64,000 bases of DNA from Euonymus europaeus. Its lineage: Eukaryota; Streptophyta; Magnoliopsida; Celastrales; Celastraceae. Both the position numbers and the translations under genes were made by a program. The notes beneath the pieces were generated by a model that did no database searches, had not been told where the DNA came from, and saw only the letters and a program-made list of their open reading frames with translations. The stretch is from positions 6,882,001-6,946,000 of the forward strand of contig OY756964.1 in assembly GCA_963580455.1 (NCBI GenBank). The letters run 5' to 3'. Below, piece after piece: positions 35,462-47,888 of this stretch (positions are counted from its first letter, which is position 1; each line of letters starts with the position of its first letter).

Positions 35462-37234
35462 GTAGAAACACAGATGGAAGAAAATAGAGAGATGCCGCCA
35501 CTAGTTTCGAAAAAGGGAAAATAGAGAGAGAGAGAGAGATAGAGAGACCAGAAAAGGAAAAAAAGAGGGAAGAGCCGAAAATAGGAAAAAAGAGAGAGCC
35601 ATCCAAAGGTTCACACTAGGAAGGGATTTTTAGCCTTCGATCCAAGGATTTTATGTTTCGGTTAAGGAAATTACTTCAGCTTAGGAAAGATCCTCTGATG
35701 ACTTGGAGAGGTTTAGGGATATTTGAGTGATTTCATGGAGAGATTAGGAGAAGACAGAACTGGTAATCCCAAAAAATAGGGCTCTGAAAATTATAAATAC
35801 GGAACCTACGGAGAGAAGATGGGATCGAATTTTCTGGGGGATTTGTCCGGAGAAGTTCTTCTTTGGGTTTTTTGTTTTCGGATTGGTTTTTTTTGGGGAA
35901 ACTTTCTTCTTTTGTTCGGTTCTCTTCTAGGATTGATTGTTCTGGGTTGGGAGAAACTTTATTTCACTTTTGGTGATCGGATTTTGGGGGCTTGCTTTCT
36001 CGAGCTTTTGGGTTTTGGGGATTTTTTTTGGGACTTTCTCTTATGTTTGCTTTCGGTTTTCTAGGATAAGAATCCTTGCTGAGGAGGGAAAATTGAGAGG
36101 TTTTTTCAAGTTGTTTTGATCTTCTGCTGGAAATCCTTGTTCACTGCTCTTAAGGCTTTCTTGAGCCATCTGTTATTTCATTGGGTGTTCTTGAATAATT
36201 GGTGTTTTTTTGCTTGAAAGTTATATGAGATTCTTGATTCCGTTTAATTCATTGATATTGTGCATTCTGTATTCAATCTGTTAGTCTCATGCTAGGGAAT
36301 CGTTGCTGTTTTGCATATGTTTAATGAAATTCTGTGACTTTGTTGGATTTGTCTCATCTTCTTGCGTGTCTCTCAGTCTTGTTTGATACTCAATTACCTA
36401 TGAAATTCTTTGAATATTATATGTTTTGATCCAACATGAGTTGAGTGTTAAATCTTGGAAAATTTGTATATTCTGCATCTGCTGGTATGTTTTGTTCTTG
36501 TATGAATGTTCCTGGTTTTGGTTAATGGAAGTATGCCTTTGTATGTCTTTGTTTCATTGTGTTAGATGTTCATGTTTTGAGATGGTGATATCAGTTTTGA
36601 GGAAATCAAAAACATGCACTTTGTGTTGAGTTCATTCATGAATATAATGGGTATGCATGATATGAGGTATAGGTATTGGGCCCTTGGATTGTGCTTTCAC
36701 ATGAATATTAATTTGAATGATTATTGGGCCAGAAAAATAGGTTCCCTAAGTTTTGGGTCTTGTATGTATGTATGATTTAATTGTTTGGGTCATGTATTGT
36801 GTATTTGGGTTTATCTATGTGTGTTAATTTGGTAATCATTGGACTGTATGAATGAATTATATGAAGCATGTGTGCTTTGGGTTTTATGTACATTTGGATT
36901 TAAAAAATCGCATGAAAACAAAATTCTACATGTGACATTTTGTATGCTTATTTCATCAAAGTAATTGATAATAAACTTTTAGTCATGTTAATTTAATAAC
37001 ATGATTGGAATATTGATTGCTAATAAAAAAAGGGAACCAAGGTCCCATTCCATTCATCATTTTTGTTTAATATGTTATTTACGTGAAATGTGCTTATATG
37101 TGAGTTATATAAATGATTTGAAGTTGTTTGATTTATGTGTTAATTATACGATTTAATACAATAATATATTTGATTAGGGGATTTGCGATAATTTGATATC
37201 AAATAATCCGCAAAAACTCAGTTTCCAACATTTT

Positions 37235-37510
37235 ATTTTTGTTTTATTTTTATTTTTATTTTTATTTATCTTACTTATTTTTTCGTTTATCTTTTTTTTT
37301 TTTTTTTACCTTATTTTGGTTTTATTATTACTACTATTATTATTATTTTATTAACTTTATTCATTATTATCTTTTTTGTATTTTATTTTCGTTTTATCTT
37401 TATTTCTATTTTTTATTTTACTTTTATTTTTATTTTTATTCGTATTATTTTATTTACTATTATTTTATTTGTTACTTTATTTTATCTTTTATTTTCCTTT
37501 ATTTTAAACT
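37235..37510. repeat. Low-complexity TTTA/TTTTAT tract
   Basis: Pyrimidine-rich simple sequence (TTTATTTT and ATT runs). Its apparent 127-codon frame is almost only Tyr, Phe and Leu and is not a gene. Confidence 0.85.
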
Positions 37511-38147
37511 TATGTATTGTATAGTTTATTTATGTATAAAAATTATATTGAAAGTCTTTGCCTACGTTGGAATCTATTTGGAGAATGCATTGGAAGCACC
37601 CTCGGAAATATTCTTGAGATGAGAGTGTTTCTTGAAATTTGACCATTGGATGAAAGAATTTCATGAACCTCGCTATTAGACTTTCGAGATAGTTTTTTTA
37701 TATATTGTATAAAATTATTTTATTCTATTTTGATATGGTTTATATTTTCTTAAATTATTTTTATTCTATTTTAATATATTTTTATATTTTCTTAAATTAT
37801 TTTATTCTGTTTTGATATAGTTATATATTTTTCTAAAATTATTTTATCCTATTTCGATATAGTTTTTACATTTTCTAAGATTATTTTATCCTATATAGTT
37901 TTTGTATAATCTGTATAATTATTTTACCTTATATACATATTTTTGTCACAATTAATGTTCTTTTTAAAAATCATTTAATGGGATAATGAAAGTTAAATTG
38001 ACAACTATTTTTAAACAGATGTTGTGGGGTGTCTTACACCTTCCCCATACAAAACAAGCTCGCTTACTCATTTTTCTGAATTTTCGTAGACCAAAAATAT
38101 TTTTCGTGGTGACCAATTGCACTTATTCAGTTGGTGGCAACTTCCTA

Positions 38148-38276
38148 TATTTTATTTATTTTCTTTAAAATATTTTCGCAAAATCGGTTGCGATTGTATT
38201 CATCACGTTCTTTTAGTTGTTTCTGAAGTTGAGATAATTGAATTGCTAGGTGAGAATAATATGATTCAGACTCCAT
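38148..38276 (-). pseudogene. gypsy gag, N-terminal fragment
   Basis: ATG at 38276 opens MESESYYSHLAIQLSQLQKQ, a leucine- and glutamine-rich helix typical of the start of plant gypsy gag. It lies about 40 bp after the primer binding site. The frame runs until the insertion boundary at 38147. Confidence 0.65.
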
Positions 38277-38314
38277 CGTTACCAGTTTAGTATTGGCTGA
38301 TTTTGTTGCGTTTT

Positions 38315-38332
38315 CCACAGACAGTGCCAAAT
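38315..38332 (-). other. Primer binding site of the gypsy element
   Basis: Read minus, ATTTGGCACTGTCTGTGG adjoins the LTR end. It is close to the TTTGGCGCCGTCTGTGG sequence found at this place in many plant gypsy elements. It fixes the element's orientation as minus. Confidence 0.7.
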
Positions 38333-41059
38333 TGTTGGGGCAAATTTTCCAACAATTAAGGTCAACGGTTGACTATGTTGCAGGATGACGTCGAACTTCT
38401 GCTAAGAAAGAAAGAGGTTGCATGGACGAGTTCAACTTGGGAACACCGGTGTGGTACCTGACAAAGAAGCTCGAGCATGAGAATTAGTATTGAGTTTATA
38501 GGGAAACTTGTATGATTATTGACGTGTGGATGATATAGGTGATAATGTAGGTATTATTTTTTTTGAGAGTTTCGTTAGTGGAAAAGAAAAAATGTCCTCT
38601 TTAATGAGCATGTTTCAGCTATTTATAGACAAGTATGGGGTATGTGAAAATACTTGTAACATCCGGAGTCATGGGATAGCTTACGCGATAGGGGCAAAGC
38701 GATGTATGTGGTAGTTATTATGATTTTTAGTGTATGCAATAATATTTGTTAAATAAGGTTGAAATATTCTATTAAATTCTATGTGACAGTTAAAGATATT
38801 AGTCGCAAAGATTGTCGGAATTAGGGTTAAAATGAAATTCATATAAATTATTGGAAGTATAAAATTTAATAGATGAATTAAAGGGTGGAATGGTCAATTA
38901 ATAAAAGAACTAATTAAATATATAAATACTGACACGCAATACGAGAAATCCTAAAGCCTATCTTCTCGAAGATGACGGCGGAGGCGGAGGAGGAAGGCAA
39001 CTTTGGAATCCTAGAGACGAAATGTGGCACTACTGGTGTCAGAGTGAGCGTCTCAGTGAGGGGAGTCGGATGACACCTGTTTCGAACGGAATGAACCGTC
39101 AACGGAGCAGAGGAGGCGCACAGGCCACGATGTTGAGGACGACGATTCGCCGTCTCGGCCACCATACAGGTATTTGGTACCACCGTTGTGATCATCGGAT
39201 CACCAGCTACCCACTTCGACCAACCGTGGGCTCCATCGCCCCTCCACCGGCGGTGACCCGTGAATGCTAGGAACTGGGTCTGCTAGACCAGCGAACAAGG
39301 ACAACCGGGTCGAGCTGACCCGGTTGGATTTTTTAATTTAATTAATTAATTAATTAGTTGTTCTTTTTAAAATATATGTAATTAGTTGTTTTAAGTTAAT
39401 TAAATTAAGATAATGGTATTAATAAATAAGTCGAATAAAAGACAATCATATTAATAAATGAATTAAAGATTGTGGGATTAATAAATAATTGTGTATGTTG
39501 TATGGATCTGTTAGACCCGTTAGGAGTGACCAATGGGTTGAGCTGTCTCGATTATATATTATTTTAATTAGTTAATTGTGATAAGTTAATTATATTAGGT
39601 TAATGATATTAATAAAATAAATTGATTAAAAGATAATACTATTAATAAATGAATTAAAGATTGTGGGATTAATAAATAATTGTAGGTATTGTATGGATTT
39701 TAGGAACTCATCTTTGTGATTAAATTATCGGGAATTACGGGAGCACCTCGTGTAAGTGATATCCAATTGTATTACAGAACACTATAATAAATGTTTGTTT
39801 ATATTATAACTGTGTAAAAGGTGTTGTTGGCTGCATTGATTGACTGTCTATGATTTTTGATGTGCCATATGATGATGCAATTTATGGAATACTGTGATGG
39901 TTGTGTGTTTATGCTATTTTGAATGGAATGTGAGGTAAAAGTATAATGATTTGTTTACTGTTTACTCTGAATGAAGCATGACATATTATGGCATACACGA
40001 CCTGCACATAAAATGATAAAATATTTTTACTGACCAGGTACTACTGCTTCAGAGGGGGTATATGTTGAGGTTATGCTGATTGAAAAATGAAAAGGTTTTA
40101 TTGACTAAAAAGTGTTCCTTGGTGGAACACTTAATTAAAGGAAAATCACGACCGGTTGCTCTATAGCAGTGTATCTAGGTTAGGGCCCAATTACTGGAAA
40201 AGAATTTAAATGGTTGACTGCTCTTTAAAGAAACGGTTCACGTGCATTCATGCACATATATTACTTGTTGGGTCTCGGCTCACTATGTTCTGTGATGCAG
40301 GTTATGATCTCTCATATGATTGTGCTGACCTAGAAGTTGATGGTGTTTCTGCGGATCCATGGTGATGATGCTCATGTGATAGAAGTAGGGTTGTACTTAA
40401 TTTAAGTGATTGGCTTTTATGTTCGGGTAACTTGATTAGAAGGAGACACTGTAAGTTATTTGTGGAAGTTAGATGACCCAGTAATAATAATATTATTATA
40501 TGAGAGACTTATTGATGTTTAAGTAGCGTGTTGTTCAGCTTGGGATGGTATTAATTACTTACACCAATAAATGTGGTAAAGGTTAAAGTTTATTGGAGTA
40601 GCGATCTGGCTTGTGGACCCGCAGAATTGGGTGTCATGGGTCAGGGCGTTACAATACTAAGTTGCCCTAACTTAAGCCGCCTTACATTTGAAATCGTACT
40701 GTTATATTCGTCATACGGGGATAAAAATGATGTGTAACCAAACCAATTATTATATTGATTAATGATAGACATACCACTTACTATGATACCAATAAAATGA
40801 TTTATTATATTAATTGTTAACTATCGTATTAATATAGTCAGTTACAGTTGTACCAATTATGATTGTATGTATGTATGCTAAAGTAAAACCAAAATGAAGT
40901 TATTTGGGCCACTCATTAATGTCTAGCCGATTATGTCGTACTGATACCTTGTAACCTGGGTATGTGAACTACTATATAATTTGTTAAAACACCTAATGAG
41001 TCGTGGCCCAATATATGACGTAAACATGACTCGAAATGTAATATCACAATTTTCAACCA
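38333..41059 (-). repeat. 5' LTR of the gypsy element, split by copy B
   Basis: Matches the left LTR over its whole length once 38655..40653 and one ATACT are removed (about 723 bp remain). The two LTRs show numerous scattered differences, so this element is older than the copia at 16 kb. Confidence 0.85.
38655..40653 (+). mobile_element. Solo LTR (copy B) inserted in the gypsy 5' LTR
   Basis: The 1999-bp unit begins TGTAACATCC and ends GGGCGTTACA, with a perfect 5-bp duplication ATACT (38650..38654, 40654..40658). The left LTR shows the empty site (AATACTAAG near 21932). It is homologous in blocks to copy A at 27379..29103 but differs in length and sequence. No coding domain is seen. Confidence 0.8.
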
Positions 41060-42034
41060 TAAAAGCTACATATTGAACTCACTAATGAGTATAAAACGGT
41101 TGCCTTATGATGAAATGACATGCCCTTCCTTGACAAGCTTTTAGTACTTGGTTTGATGGTTGGGGAGTTTGAATGCCGAGTTAGGAGTGAAATTTTGGGG
41201 TTTCTTGGATCTCATGAGAGGAGGTGAGTAAGATTATCAATCCGATTATGCAATTGTAAGATTATGCAATTGTAAGAAGTTAATGGGGATATGATAATAT
41301 ATGTTTTTGTTGATGTAACTGTAACGAGAAATGTGTTTTTATTGATGTGGTTTAGTACGTGACTTATTTTTGGGTAATAGAGATATGATTCAGTATTAAT
41401 TTTAGTGAGAAAAGGATGGAGGAATATAATGTTACTTGCTTGACTTTTAAAAAATGGGAAAATTATATTGAGAGATGTGTTTTGATGATGGTTGTATAGA
41501 TATGTTTTGCTAATGTGAATAAGTACGTGAAATCACTTTTTTGTATAATAGAGGTGGAACCCAAATTTAAAAGTTAATAGAGACATTTGTATGTTCTCAT
41601 TGCAATTGCTCTTATGGATCGAGTATCGAGCCGAAAATATAATAATTGGCCAATAATAGATAGGTGGGTCGAGTCTCGAGTCAATAATAGATAGGTTGGC
41701 AAGTAAAAATAGAGAAAATTGACCTAGACTTGATCATAATACTTGGACGTTGTTTAATATATTTCGTGTCAGTCGTCCAACTATGAGTTTAGGGAAATAT
41801 CAATGCACTTTTTGACTGATTTTTTAGAGGTGCATATCTATACCATTTAATACATTTTATGAGTCTTATAGTAAGTATATTTTTTTTTCTCTATTTTTAA
41901 TATACAATAATAAAATAAATTGACAAATGCACTGCACTAATGCTCCTTTACTTCCAATCTAACTACGGTTTTTGTTTACTTAGAAGTTATATCGTATCTA
42001 TCTACAACTTGGTACACCAGATCACAACTCTACA
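41060..42034. other. Spacer upstream of the ubiquitin gene
   Basis: AT-rich and without a supported gene. Near 41620-41705 there are short repeats (GTCGAGT..CGAGTCAATAATAGATAGGT), reminiscent of the CGAT/GGCCAA-rich tandem repeat at 46.2 kb. Confidence 0.35.
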
Positions 42035-42043
42035 AAACCCTAA
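42035..42043 (+). promoter_or_regulatory. telo-box of the ribosomal protein gene promoter
   Basis: AAACCCTAA is the interstitial telomere motif often found in promoters of plant translation genes. It lies about 100 bp before the ATG. Confidence 0.6.
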
Positions 42044-42063
42044 ATGAGCCACTACCATCATCA

Positions 42064-42071
42064 TATATAAA
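42064..42071 (+). promoter_or_regulatory. TATA box of the ubiquitin-S27a gene
   Basis: TATATAAA, 66 bp upstream of the start codon's last base region, implies a 5' UTR of roughly 40 nt. Confidence 0.7.
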
Positions 42072-42080
42072 CGCCCTTAA

Positions 42081-42608
<528 letters not shown>

Positions 42609-44677
42609 GTTTTTGATATTTCATCTTGTTATGATTATGGATATTATCATATTAGTATTTCCTTTTGAGTTGTGGTACCTTTGTTCTGTTTTTTGTAGCA
42701 CAGTAAATTTCTGTTCGTATAAGATTTTCTGTTAAATGGATATTGTGGTCTATTTTGGATATTTGAATGTTTACCGATAGTTCATGTGGTTTCGTTTTCT
42801 TTTGATTGTTTATTCTGTTTGAATGGTTGTGTTTGCTTGTTCCTGTTGTAAATTTTGCTAATATCTTGTTTTTGTTATTGAATTCTGTCATTTTAGTCTG
42901 CTAGTGATATTAGATTGGTGTTTCGATGTAGCAAAGAGGAGCTTGACGTTCCTTTTATACTTGCATATTTAGCTTGATGCTTTCAATTAGTATGTTTTAA
43001 AATTTAAAGTTGCCTTAACTTTGGGATTCCTTTCTATCAGATGATTCCATCAGCCTCAATCCTCCTGAAATTTGTAAATGTACTTTTTTAATTTTGTAAC
43101 TTTGAGAACTAGTAGCTATTTTCTTTTAAGCGTACTTCTCTGTGTTTCTCAAATAGCTCTGGGATTTGATATTTCTATTGTCTCTTTATATGTGTAGCAT
43201 GCTCCCATCCCTCCATCTCTTTCCCTTGGATTCATACCTTACTCCTAAAATTGCTTTCCTCTATATATTTGAATTTGTTGATTATTGAATGTTTTTCTTT
43301 GTAATTGTGAAGCACCTGGATATGATGCATTCCTTCGAACATAGTTGGCTAATTATGTTGGTGAGCTGAATATTACTTTCTAGACTACTTTGTGCTTGTT
43401 GTTGCCTTGCTGGCTGGGACATGCTAATCATTAAGGGGGACCTGGCCTTAATATAAATTTCTGTTTTGAATATTTTATATGCTTGTATCATAACATGTTG
43501 GCTGTCTTGGTATGGAGCAATATAAATCCATGGTACATGTACCAGGCTTTGTCGAATTGCTGCACTTAGGCGGTAGTCATGGAAAATAGTATCCTTTTCT
43601 CTTAGTGCCCATTGGCCATTGCCGAATCAAGTTGTGATGTTGATAATGTCTTTAATTTAAACCTTGTTGCCTGTTTATTTTCTTTAAATTATGAAATCAA
43701 CAAAAAAATTGGTTTACTTGTCTTAAAAATTATGGAAAGACTATTCATGGATGGAGAATCAGACTTTGTTTACATAAGGACACGGCTCATTTTTTTGGGA
43801 TGCTGTGTATTGAGATATGTTTTCAACATCTTTGTCTGAGAGTATGTTATTCGATATCATTTGGAGTGTATCAATCGGCATGAAAAACAAAGTCGCCATT
43901 AATAGGATTAAATTGCAATTAGACACTTACAAATTTTGCGAATCAGAAATAGGGATATGGGGGTCGATTGAGCGTGTGAAAGGTATTAGACATTTCACAA
44001 CTCTTATATAAAATAGTTACTAAATTTTTAAATAATTGACTATTTTTTGAAAACTCATTCTTTGTAAGATTGAGTTATTTTGAAGGAATAATGATTTGAT
44101 TTTTTTTTTGGAACGTACCAACTTATGGTATGGAAAATATCGGATTTTGAAAATATCAACTCAAAGTATCGTACTTTAAGTGTTGCATTTAAATTTTGAT
44201 GATTAACTTATAAGTTTATGGTGTCACTTTATAAGCTAGCGTCAGCTATAAGCATCACCAAACACCTGACAGTTTATTTGATAGTTTTTAAGCTGACTAA
44301 TTTTTTACAGCAAGTAAGGTGACTTATTTTCATAGCAAATAAGGTGGCTTATTTTCATAGCAAATAAATTCTATCAAATGAAACTCACGTCTATCCGATT
44401 CTTTCCAATCCCTTCCGAACTCAACACCTCTCAATTCTGTTGATCAAGTTTCAAAAGAACATACATCACTCATTGGCGCACTAATTAAAAATATATACAA
44501 CTATTTAATCAAGCTAAAAAATAAATTACCACCAAATAATTGAATATTGAACATTTATTTATTTATTATTTCTTAGAGTTAGTGATGTGATACAATCTGA
44601 GATTCGTGTAAACTCAAATTGTAAGCCAAAAAAAAAACTAAAATCTTAAGAAATTAAGTTAGCATCTTATATATCCC
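42609..44677. other. 3' UTR and spacer; small 25-bp tandem repeat
   Basis: It begins with the 3' UTR of the ubiquitin gene (T-rich, exact poly(A) site not fixed). No gene is seen afterwards. At 44309..44369 a 25-bp unit (AGCAARTAAGGTGRCTTATT plus TTCAT) repeats about 2.4 times. The rest is AT-rich. Confidence 0.4.
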
Positions 44678-46018
44678 TGTTAGGAAAATATACTACAAGG
44701 CATGTTATGATGTATTTGATAGTATTAATGAATAAAAGCTTTGTTTTTTAATGAGAATTCATTTTATAATGTGATGTGCATGTTTCCGAATATTCCATAT
44801 AGTAAATGATCTAGTGTGTAGAGTTCAGTTTACACACGGAAGATTAGATCATTAGTTCTTATGAGATATAAGTATAAGTTCGCAACCTAAGATGGAATCC
44901 GGAAAGCCATCGGTATGGTTGTAACACATGATTAAATATGTTTATCTTAACTATGGGAACGATATAGTTTCGACTTCATGTGTTAGTGCACTCATGTGTA
45001 TCGAACTGGACCAAGACGGGAGAAGTGTTTTTATACTGACTATGTAAAACAAATATCTCGTAATTATTATGAGTGCTTATACTCTTAATCCCCATGCAAA
45101 TGATATGAACGATCCATCATTTGTTATTGTTTTGAGTCACAAAGAGTGAGACTCGTTTATGAGTCAATAAACTCGATGAGTTGGACAATGATATGGCATT
45201 GATCGGGAATATCGTTTGTTAAAGGAAACCATGTCCCGGTTTAGGGATTGAGGATACCCCTCGAGAAAGCTTATAAGTTTTCAATGTGTCAAACCCTGCA
45301 GGTGGATTTAATTATCCGACACTTTAAATAAGTTAAGTTTAAGTCTTAAGGTTATGATTTATGAATTAAACTGTCAGTAATTTAATTTATGAATCAAGTA
45401 TCGGTTTTCTTAACATGGGGAGTTAATAAACATTTAATAAATAGCCCGAAATATGTTTTGAGGTCATTACAATTCTTTAGTGGAGTGAATTATAATTTAC
45501 CAAAAGATGAAGGTTGATTGTGATAATCAGAACTTTCTATTTGGTATTCAGTTAAAACATATTTGCTATGGGGTCCCTGTTGTGCCTCTATATAAAGGAC
45601 TCAAATGCTAGGTTTTGGGGACACACGTTTTGGAGCTTTAAAACCCTAAAAACGCTTTTTCCCTCTAAAACAGCAAAACCCTAGCCACCTTCCCCTCCTT
45701 CCACCGGAGTTGAGTTCTTCGATCGGAGGTCACACAGCAGAAGACACATAGTGCCGAGCTTGTTGGTGTTGACGTTCAATCCGTACAGTCTGAACAAGGA
45801 GGTAGTGCGGAGATTCGATTGGTGAGCTTGGAGAAGAAGAAGCTGTTCGCTGTTACTCGATCGGTGTGCTGTTGTTTTAACCAAGATCAATCCAGACGGA
45901 TCTTGAAGGTATGAATCCAGATTGTTAGTTTGTTAAAACGGGTTAAAACTTGATATGTGGCTTGTTGTGCACCTTGTCAACCGGAGCATCCTTCGGGTCA
46001 TTCCTCTGCTATCCAACA
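44678..46018 (+). repeat. Probable solo LTR, 1341 bp
   Basis: The unit starts TGTTAGGAAAATATAC and ends GCTATCCAACA, with LTR-like TG...CA ends. Flanks are ATCCC and ATCAC (4 of 5 matching). A CTATATAAAGG box near 45587, followed by an AAACCCTA-containing leader-like region, fits an LTR promoter. No internal domains or second copy are in the window, so this is a structural guess. Confidence 0.45.
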
Positions 46019-46175
46019 ATCACTCGATTAACTTTCTTATATCAGATATTCATGAGAAATTAATCACAACTTAATTTGCAATCACGACTGAATTGATACA
46101 TATCGATAGGGCTTGGCATGGATCAATTTTAATTGTCTTTATTAGTCAACTGCTCCATTATTGACTATATATTTT

Positions 46176-46690
46176 CAGCACGACAATCGACCATAGAGTC
46201 AGGCCAATAATATCATTATCACTGACCCATTTTCAGGTGGGTCAACTGGTGATTTTCAAATTACTCAAAATTTGGTTGACCGATATTAATGAAAATGGAG
46301 TTAAAAGCCCAAACAATTAATTAGAAAAGTCCAAAGGACATATTATCGGCTCATTATTTTTCTTTTTCTAAAGTCGATTGTTATTGGCCAACCGATTCAT
46401 TATCAGCTCGACTATATCAGTCGATAATATCACCGACCCATTATGTGGGTCGATCGATGATTTTCAAATTACATAAAGGTCAGTTGACCGATAATAATGA
46501 AAACTGAGTAAAAAGCTGAAAACATGAATTAGAAAAGTCCAAATGACCTAGTATCGGGCAATTTTTGTTAAAGTCGATTGTTATCGGCCAACCGATTCAT
46601 TATTGAACTGACTCTATCAATTACCAACCAACACATAATAGTCAGACCGATAATAGTTTTGAATATTATGCAAAATTGATTGGTTGGATC
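46176..46690. repeat. Diverged tandem repeat, ~200-208-bp period
   Basis: GATTTTCAAATTAC recurs at 46251 and 46459. GTCGATTGTTAT(T/C)GGCCAACCGATTC recurs at 46373 and 46573. A partial third unit follows. The copies also share GACCCAT...GTGGGTC and TTAGAAAAGTCCAAA. About 2.5 diverged units, satellite-like. Confidence 0.6.
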
Positions 46691-47888
46691 GGCTGATTCA
46701 TCTCCAACTCCAACCATAGTTATCGATTCTGCCCTACCCCAAAAAAAATAAAAATAAAAGAGTTACGAATCATTTTCAGTGGGCCGAGTTGTTCAAGTCC
46801 GAGGCTTGAAGTGAGATCCAACTATTTTCATTGACCCAAAAGTCTAACACACTCAAAATCCACTGCACATTATTTTTTTTAACATTTTGTTCAGGTGAAT
46901 CAACTTTTGATCTTTGGCAATACTGTTTTGTCTGGCACCAGAATCATGCCTTGCTTTGAACAAATCAAATGTCTGATGGAAAAAAACTGTGACATGTCTG
47001 CATCAAAACCAAGACTTAAATCCCAAGAAAATCTAGGCTTTTCTTTTTGTACCCCAATGTGATGTGTATTATCAAACTGTCAACACAACACGTCGGGGGA
47101 GAGTAGTCCAAAATATTCGATGTCCATAGATGTGATCCATCTTCAATTTATTCCACATTTTATCCATGTTTATTGTCAGAAATCTCAAATCGAACAATTA
47201 TGGGATTCTAATCCTCTTTACAAGGATAAAGCTTCAGTCTCTCACATAAGAAAATCTTTTTCTAACCTAATGAGTTGAGCTTTGATCATAGTAATTAAGT
47301 TTACTAAGTGAGTTGGGCTTCGACCTATTGTAGCTAGACTAAAGAGAAACAAACTCGTGCAAACTTGATATATCAACGAGAACTGGATAATCCAAAACAA
47401 ACAATATTGTTCATGTGAGTGGACTTCAAATTTATCAGACTCGGTGATTCCAATAGTCATCTGAGAATTAGCCGCTTTAAATCTAAGACCAGTACAATTT
47501 GGCTTTTTTTTTTGTTAAGAAGAATTAGATATTTATTTATAAATCATTTTGATGATTTAAGGTACAAGTATTCACAAGATAATTGGGGAAAAAAATCACA
47601 AGATAATTGGGTTGACTTGGAATGAATTATTTGAATTGAGTGTTGCATTGAAAATCAATGAATTATTATTAGTTGTGTGGCAGGTGAGTGGGTGGTATGA
47701 ACCTGCTTTGTAAATTAGTATGATGGTGATTTAGGCGAATAATCACAAAATTCATTTTAGTTTTGTCGAACATTGGCCCATGCATTATTGTCGTACCCTA
47801 ATAATCCAGCAACAGTCCTAAATCCACAATTTCCATCTGCTTTCACATATGTCACAGATAAAATCCAAGGTTGCATTATTGGCAGAAA
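46691..47888. other. Spacer, nothing recognised
   Basis: Short frames only. It may contain the 3' non-coding part of the MULE gene to the right, but no terminal inverted repeat was identified by eye. Confidence 0.3.

Larger units (their letters stand above)
34133..38147 (+). mobile_element. LTR-derived insertion in gag, itself holding an hAT element
   Basis: The 4.0 kb between the two gag pieces starts GTTGTACCCCATTTTTGG, a common head of long plant LTRs. It ends near 38020-38147 with GGTGTCTTACACCTTCCCC and GGTGGCAACTTCC, resembling an LTR tail followed by a primer-site start. Candidate duplication TATTT lies at 34128..34132 and 38148..38152, weak in this AT-rich context. Without the hAT at 34488..35461 it is about 3 kb. 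A truncated element (LTR plus start of leader) or a solo LTR are both possible. No protein-coding domain is seen inside. Confidence 0.5.
21604..41059 (-). mobile_element. Large Ty3/gypsy retrotransposon (Tat-like), minus strand, with nested insertions
   Basis: Near-identical LTRs lie at 21604..22333 (3' LTR) and 38333..41059 (5' LTR, split by another element). gag and pol read on the minus strand between them in the order gag, RT, RNase H, integrase, and the primer site adjoins the right LTR. Integrase after RNase H marks it as gypsy rather than copia. An antisense gene lies between integrase and 3' LTR, as in Grande/Retand-type Tat elements. Subtracting the insertions at 27379..29103, 34133..38147 and 38655..40653 leaves about 11.7 kb, a typical Tat length. 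No target duplication was found (ACTGC on the left, TAAAA on the right), so the ends may have recombined or decayed. Confidence 0.85.

Noticed and set aside
37239..37622. 127-codon plus-strand frame, almost only Tyr/Phe/Leu
   Set aside because: It is translation of TTTA/TTTTAT simple sequence with no start context or domain.
21604..41059. A 5-bp target duplication for the gypsy element
   Set aside because: ACTGC and TAAAA do not match, and neighbouring shifts gave no match either.
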